A stretch of DNA of 64,000 nt from Arthrobacter sp. Soil764 (GTDB lineage: Bacteria; Actinomycetota; Actinomycetes; Actinomycetales; Micrococcaceae). The translations under genes were made by a program, and so were the position numbers. The DNA lies in NCBI RefSeq assembly GCF_001428075.1, contig NZ_LMSI01000003.1, forward strand, positions 62,001-126,000. The letters run 5' to 3'. Of this stretch, positions 60,314 to 64,000 are shown piece by piece (within the stretch, counting starts at the first letter, position 1; each line of letters begins with the position of its first letter). Under the pieces are notes generated by a model. It did no database searches. It worked only from the letters and a program-made list of their open reading frames with translations, and was not told the DNA's origin.

Positions 60314-61293
60314 TGCCCGGTACTTCCCGCACCTACACCTTCCTGGGGCCGGCGGGTACCTTTACGGAGGCTGCCCTCCTGCAGGTGCCGGACGCCCTCC
60401 AAGCAGTCAGGATCCCGGCGTCCAACGTCAACGCTGCCCTCGGGGAAGTACGTGACGGGGCGGCCGATGCGGCAATGGTCCCCATCGAGAACTCGGTGGA
60501 GGGCGGTGTCACTGCCACCCTGGACGCCATTGCCGCGGGCCAGGAACTTCGGATCATCCGCGAGGTCCTGGTTCCCATCAGCTTTGTCCTGGTGGCCCGG
60601 CCCGGGGTGCGGGTAGAGGACGTCCGGCGGGTGTCGACGCATGGCCATGCCTGGGCCCAGTGCAGGTTGTGGATGGACCAGAATATGCCACATGCGGAAT
60701 ACGTTCCCGGCTCGTCAACCGCTGCTGCGGCCCTGGGGCTGCTGGAGGAGGACTGCCATTACGACGCCGCCATCTGCGCGCCACTGGTAGCCAGTACGCA
60801 TGAGGGGCTGTCGGTGCTGGCGGAGGACATCGGAGACAACCCGGCTGCGGTGACCCGCTTCATCCTGGTCAGCCGGCCCGCCGCCCTTCCGCCCCGCACA
60901 GGTGCGGACAAAACCACCGTGGTTGTCCCGCTTCCTGAGGACCGTCCAGGGGCCCTGATGGAGATCCTGGACCAGTTCGCCAGCCGCGGGGTCAACCTCA
61001 GCCGGATCGAATCCCGGCCCACCGGGCAGTACCTGGGCCACTACTTCTTCAGCATCGACGCCGACGGCCACGCCGGTGAAGCGAGGGTGGCCGACGCCTT
61101 GGCGGGCCTGCACCGCATCAGCCCGGGAACCCGCTTCCTGGGCTCATATGCCAGGGCTGACAAGCAGGAGACGCCGGTGCCGGCGCACACCTCGGATGCA
61201 GCATTCGCGGCCGCTCAATCGTGGGTTGAGTCCATCCTTGCCGCGGAATCTTTCGCAGGTGAAAGCGGTTCCGGAGCTTCGCCCACAGCGTAG
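60313..61293 (+). CDS. pheA: Prephenate dehydratase
   Basis: 326 aa from the GTG at 60313. Prephenate dehydratase domain (~1-185: TYTFLGPAGTFTEAAL, AMVPIENSVEGGVTATLDAI, the TRF catalytic motif in AAVTRFILVSR) followed by an ACT domain (~205-280; GALMEILDQFASRGVNLSRIESRP, the ESRP phenylalanine-binding motif). It makes phenylpyruvate for phenylalanine synthesis with feedback control by Phe. The last ~35 residues are a disordered tail. Confidence 0.95.
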   Translation: MPGTSRTYTFLGPAGTFTEAALLQVPDALQAVRIPASNVNAALGEVRDGAADAAMVPIENSVEGGVTATLDAIAAGQELRIIREVLVPISFVLVARPGVRVEDVRRVSTHGHAWAQCRLWMDQNMPHAEYVPGSSTAAAALGLLEEDCHYDAAICAPLVASTHEGLSVLAEDIGDNPAAVTRFILVSRPAALPPRTGADKTTVVVPLPEDRPGALMEILDQFASRGVNLSRIESRPTGQYLGHYFFSIDADGHAGEARVADALAGLHRISPGTRFLGSYARADKQETPVPAHTSDAAFAAAQSWVESILAAESFAGESGSGASPTA

Positions 61294-61387
61294 GCAAATG
61301 CCTCTTGAAGTACTTCCGCGGGCTGTGGACAATGCGTATGCTTGCTTGATCCACACGGGGTATGGCCCCTGACGAAAGGAGAGGGTC

Positions 61388-61591
61388 ATGACCAGCAGCA
61401 CTGACAACGATGGCCAGGGGATGATCGTCAATCCCAAGCCGACCGCCGACAACCAGGACTGGGACGGCGATGACGCGGACCGCGCGGACCGCCTGCGCTT
61501 CGAAGAGGAGCAGGCCATGATCCGCGAGCAGTCTGAAGCCCACGCTGCTGCCAAGGCCGCCGCTGACGCAAAGAAGCAAGCCAGCGCCTGA
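61388..61591 (+). CDS. Small acidic hypothetical protein
   Basis: 67 aa; AAAGGAGAGGGTC precedes the ATG. The N-terminal half is acidic (NQDWDGDDADRADR), the C-terminal half a predicted helix rich in Glu, Ala and Lys (FEEEQAMIREQSEAHAAAKAAADAKKQ). It lacks Cys, Trp-rich core or membrane segments and is likely disordered or a coiled coil. Function unknown. It stands between pheA and the convergent lipid-kinase gene. Confidence 0.7.
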   Translation: MTSSTDNDGQGMIVNPKPTADNQDWDGDDADRADRLRFEEEQAMIREQSEAHAAAKAAADAKKQASA

Positions 61592-61630
61592 CCCACGCGG
61601 CACTCACCGCTTCGTCGTCTCACAGCCTTA

Positions 61631-62713
61631 TCAGCGCACTGCTTTGGCGCTGCTGCCGTGGACCTCTCGCCTGACCCGGACCAGGAGGGACCGCGGCAAA
61701 ACCTGGACGGTGAGCTGCGTGGCCTCGCCCGATGTGTCGCCGTCGAGCTGGGTGGGCATGGGTTCGGGGCACTTGATTACCACCCTGCCTGACCGGTAGA
61801 CGGTCATGATGGGCAGCTTTCCGCTGTGCTTGAACATGATTTTGACGTACATCAGCAGCCAACCCAGGGCGCTGCGGGGGCTCATGACCACAACATCGAG
61901 CATGCCGTCGTCGATCATGGCCTGCGGGATGAAGTCGATGCCACCGGGAACCAGGCCGCAGTTGGCGAAAAGCACGCTGCGGATGTTCCTTATCTGCTCC
62001 GGGCTGCCGTCCAACGCAATGGACACCTTTTTGCGCCGGCCCGGAAGATGGCGAACGCCCGCCTCCGTGTACGCGAGCCAGCCCACCGCTCTCTTCAGCC
62101 CAGCGTTTGTGTCGGCCAGGACCTCGGCATCCATGCCGATTCCGGCGATCACTAGGAACACATGCTCTGAATAGTGGCCGGTCCGGGAGTTCTCGATGGC
62201 CATCCGTGCGGTGTCGATGTAGCGCTGGCGTCCAAACAGGGCTGTCTGGACGTTGCCGTGAAGGTCGTTCACATCCAGGTCCACGTTCCGCGCCAGCAGA
62301 TTGCCGGTGCCCAGCGGAATCAAACCTATGGCAACGTCCGTGTGCGCCAGGGCCTCAGCCACCACGCGTACGGTGCCGTCGCCGCCGCCCACAAGGACGA
62401 CGTCGGGCTTGCCGGCCAGGGCGGCCTGCATCTGGGAGAAGCCGGGATCCTCCGCCGTTGTCTCGAAAAAGACGGGCTCCTCCCATCCGGCTGCCAGGCA
62501 GGCGCGCTGGATGAGTTCCTTCGCTTCCCCGGACCGGGCCTTGATCGGATTGAGGACCACGGCCACCCGCTGTTGCGTCAGCCCCGTGTCGTAGGCTTCC
62601 CCTGCCATCGCACTGCGGACATGCAGGGCCTTGAGGCGGCGGACGCCCCACCAGCTGGATGTGGCGAAGGCAAGCGCCACCGCAATCAGCAGGTAGAGAA
62701 TCCAGTCGCTCAT
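61631..62713 (-). CDS. Diacylglycerol kinase family lipid kinase
   Basis: 360 aa. One N-terminal membrane helix (WILYLLIAVALAFATSSWW) precedes a DAGK catalytic domain: VAVVLNPIKARSGEAKELI (~50-68), VLVGGGDGTVRVVAEAL (~107-123, ATP-binding GGGDG) and GLIPLGTGNLLARN (~130-143). It is a DagK/YegS-like enzyme that phosphorylates diacylglycerol or another lipid at the membrane. Divergent from serS. Confidence 0.93.
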   Translation of the reverse strand: MSDWILYLLIAVALAFATSSWWGVRRLKALHVRSAMAGEAYDTGLTQQRVAVVLNPIKARSGEAKELIQRACLAAGWEEPVFFETTAEDPGFSQMQAALAGKPDVVLVGGGDGTVRVVAEALAHTDVAIGLIPLGTGNLLARNVDLDVNDLHGNVQTALFGRQRYIDTARMAIENSRTGHYSEHVFLVIAGIGMDAEVLADTNAGLKRAVGWLAYTEAGVRHLPGRRKKVSIALDGSPEQIRNIRSVLFANCGLVPGGIDFIPQAMIDDGMLDVVVMSPRSALGWLLMYVKIMFKHSGKLPIMTVYRSGRVVIKCPEPMPTQLDGDTSGEATQLTVQVLPRSLLVRVRREVHGSSAKAVR

Positions 62714-62787
62714 GGTGGTTCAACAGTAGCCCGGCGCGCGGTGGGCGGGTGCACTGGGGCCGCCGCCCGCCGTCGTGCGTTGTATTG

Positions 62788-62793
62788 GATACC
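62788..62793 (+). promoter_or_regulatory. -10 box of a leaderless serS mRNA
   Basis: TACCCT, 6 nt, GTG at 62800; no ribosome site, in the 86-bp region divergent from the lipid-kinase gene. Confidence 0.5.
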
Positions 62794-62799
62794 CTTGTC

Positions 62800-64000
62800 T
62801 GGTGATCGACGTAAAAGACCTCAGCGAAAACCCTGACAAGTACCGTGCCAGCCAGCGCGCCCGCGGCGCGGACGAATCAGTGGTGGACGCGATCATCTCC
62901 GCGAATTCCGCCCGCCGCGAGGCCCTGCTCCGCTTCGAAAACCTCCGCGCCGAGCAGAACGTGTTCGGCAAGAAGGTGGCGAAGGCCAAGGGCGAGGAGA
63001 AGCAGGCTCTGCTGGCGGAGGTCAAGGAGCTGGCCAACTCCGTCAAGGCCGCGTCTGCAGAGGCCGATGCTGCGCAGACCAAGCAGGAAGAGCTCCTGCG
63101 CACCATCCCCAACCTCATTGAAGATGGTGTTCCCGAGGGCGGCGAGGATGACTACGTGGTGGTCAAGACCGTCGGCACCCCGCGCGAATTCCCGGACTTC
63201 GAGCCCCGCGACCATCTGGAGATCGGCGAGCTGATCGGCGCAATCGACATGGAACGCGGCGCCAAGGTTTCCGGTGCCCGTTTCTACTTCCTCCGTGGCG
63301 TCGGCGCACGCCTGGAGATGGCACTGCTGCAGATGGCCATGGACCAGGCCATCGAAGCAGGTTTCGTCCCGATGATCACCCCCACGCTGGTGCGCCCGGA
63401 GACCATGCAGGGCACCGGCTTCGATGTAAAGCACGACGCCGAGATCTACCGTCTCGCCGAGGACGACCTTTACCTTGTGGGCACCTCCGAGGTGGCGCTT
63501 GCCGGGTACCACGCGGACGAAATCCTGGACTTCTCCAACGGTCCGGTCCGCTATGCCGGACAGAGCTCCTGCTACCGCCGCGAGGCCGGTTCGCACGGCA
63601 AGGACACCCGCGGCATCATCCGCGTCCACCAGTTCAACAAGGTGGAGATGTTCATCTACACCACTGTGGAAGAGGCTGCCGCCGAGCACCAGCGCCTGCT
63701 GGCCTGGGAAGAGGAGATGCTGGCCAAGTGCGAGCTGCCGTACCGGGTGATTGATACCGCTGCCGGTGACCTTGGCACCTCCGCGGCCCGCAAGTACGAC
63801 TGCGAAGCGTGGGTCCCCACCCAGGGCGCCTACCGTGAGCTGACCTCCACCTCCAACTGCACCACGTTCCAGGCGCGCCGCCTGAATATCCGTGAGCGCG
63901 TGGTGAACTCCGAGGGGGTCGCCAAGGGCACGCGGGCTGTAGCCACGCTGAACGGCACCCTGGCCACCACCCGCTGGATCGTGGCGCTGCTGGAGCACCA
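62800..64000 (+). CDS. serS: Seryl-tRNA synthetase, 3' end beyond the window
   Basis: GTG start at 62800; 400 codons are present and the gene runs off the right edge (bacterial SerRS is ~425-430 aa). N-terminal coiled-coil arm (~25-105, charged, with heptads such as [20 protein letters not shown]) that grips tRNA-Ser, then the class II core: motif 1 region [11 protein letters not shown] (~188-198), [15 protein letters not shown] (~223-237) and motif 2 [26 protein letters not shown] (~258-283); [27 protein letters not shown] leads into motif 3. It charges tRNA-Ser. Confidence 0.96.

Noticed and set aside
1..64000. tRNA, rRNA, CRISPR arrays, insertion-sequence transposases, replication origins
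   Set aside because: None could be recognised by reading both strands; absence was not tested with covariance models.

Overview
The window looks like a chromosomal segment of an actinobacterium of the Arthrobacter/Pseudarthrobacter type (Micrococcaceae). Support: high GC, tightly packed genes with GTG and TTG starts, many start codons placed exactly 6 nt after a TANNNT -10 box (leaderless mRNAs), an actinobacterial-type SOS box, DUF6328/DUF6766 membrane proteins, GAF-ANTAR and ROK regulators, and sugar ABC operons without their own ATPase. The genus is inferred from gene content, not from a marker gene.

Left edge (1-4.7 kb): a translationally coupled three-gene cassette on the minus strand (tyrosine recombinase, XRE-type HTH protein, and an 841-aa protein with 18 CxxC knuckles and a catalytically dead recombinase-like C-terminus). 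It lies directly downstream of an SOS-boxed umuD that has no umuC partner. This is the most unusual part of the window and is probably a mobile element. 4.7-13 kb: HAD phosphatase, GDPD, disordered small proteins, and a c-di-GMP/signalling block (EAL protein; receiver-GAF-histidine kinase with a GGDEF-EAL protein), then a methyltransferase. 13-20.7 kb: stress-like accessory genes (two SDRs, DUF6328, a duplicated DUF6766, small acidic proteins), a glycerate kinase and a glycosyltransferase. Several of these small genes share a dyad TAAGY-N2-RCTTA in their upstream regions.

20.7-32.4 kb: a ten-gene minus-strand sugar or anhydrosugar catabolic cluster (solute-binding lipoprotein, two permeases, three Gfo/Idh/MocA dehydrogenases plus a shrunken relative, two TIM-barrel isomerases, one beta-propeller protein). 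It is divergent from a ROK repressor-like gene and has a clear operator dyad between them. 32.4-34.7 kb: a GH13 enzyme. 34.8-39.8 kb: a tartrate-to-glycerate module (LysR, tartrate dehydrogenase, DctA, glycerate kinase), with a LysR box and a 60-nt near-perfect hairpin. 40-44 kb: GAF-ANTAR plus SGNH hydrolase, and a uracil permease divergent from a RutE-like reductase, followed by nested palindromic repeats. 44-49.5 kb: 2H phosphoesterase, phosphoglucomutase, NERD protein, lysG/lysE and a DUF4190 protein. 49.6-56.2 kb: NCS1 permease and a FadR/GntR-MatC-CoA transferase-fused carboxyltransferase locus that may define a dicarboxylate (malonate-like) pathway. 56.3-64 kb: housekeeping and small genes (dihydrofolate reductase-like, LapA, small Cys proteins, amidase, rhodanese, pheA, lipid kinase) ending in a serS truncated by the window edge.

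No tRNA, rRNA or CRISPR array was recognised. All family names come from reading motifs by eye; no database search was run.
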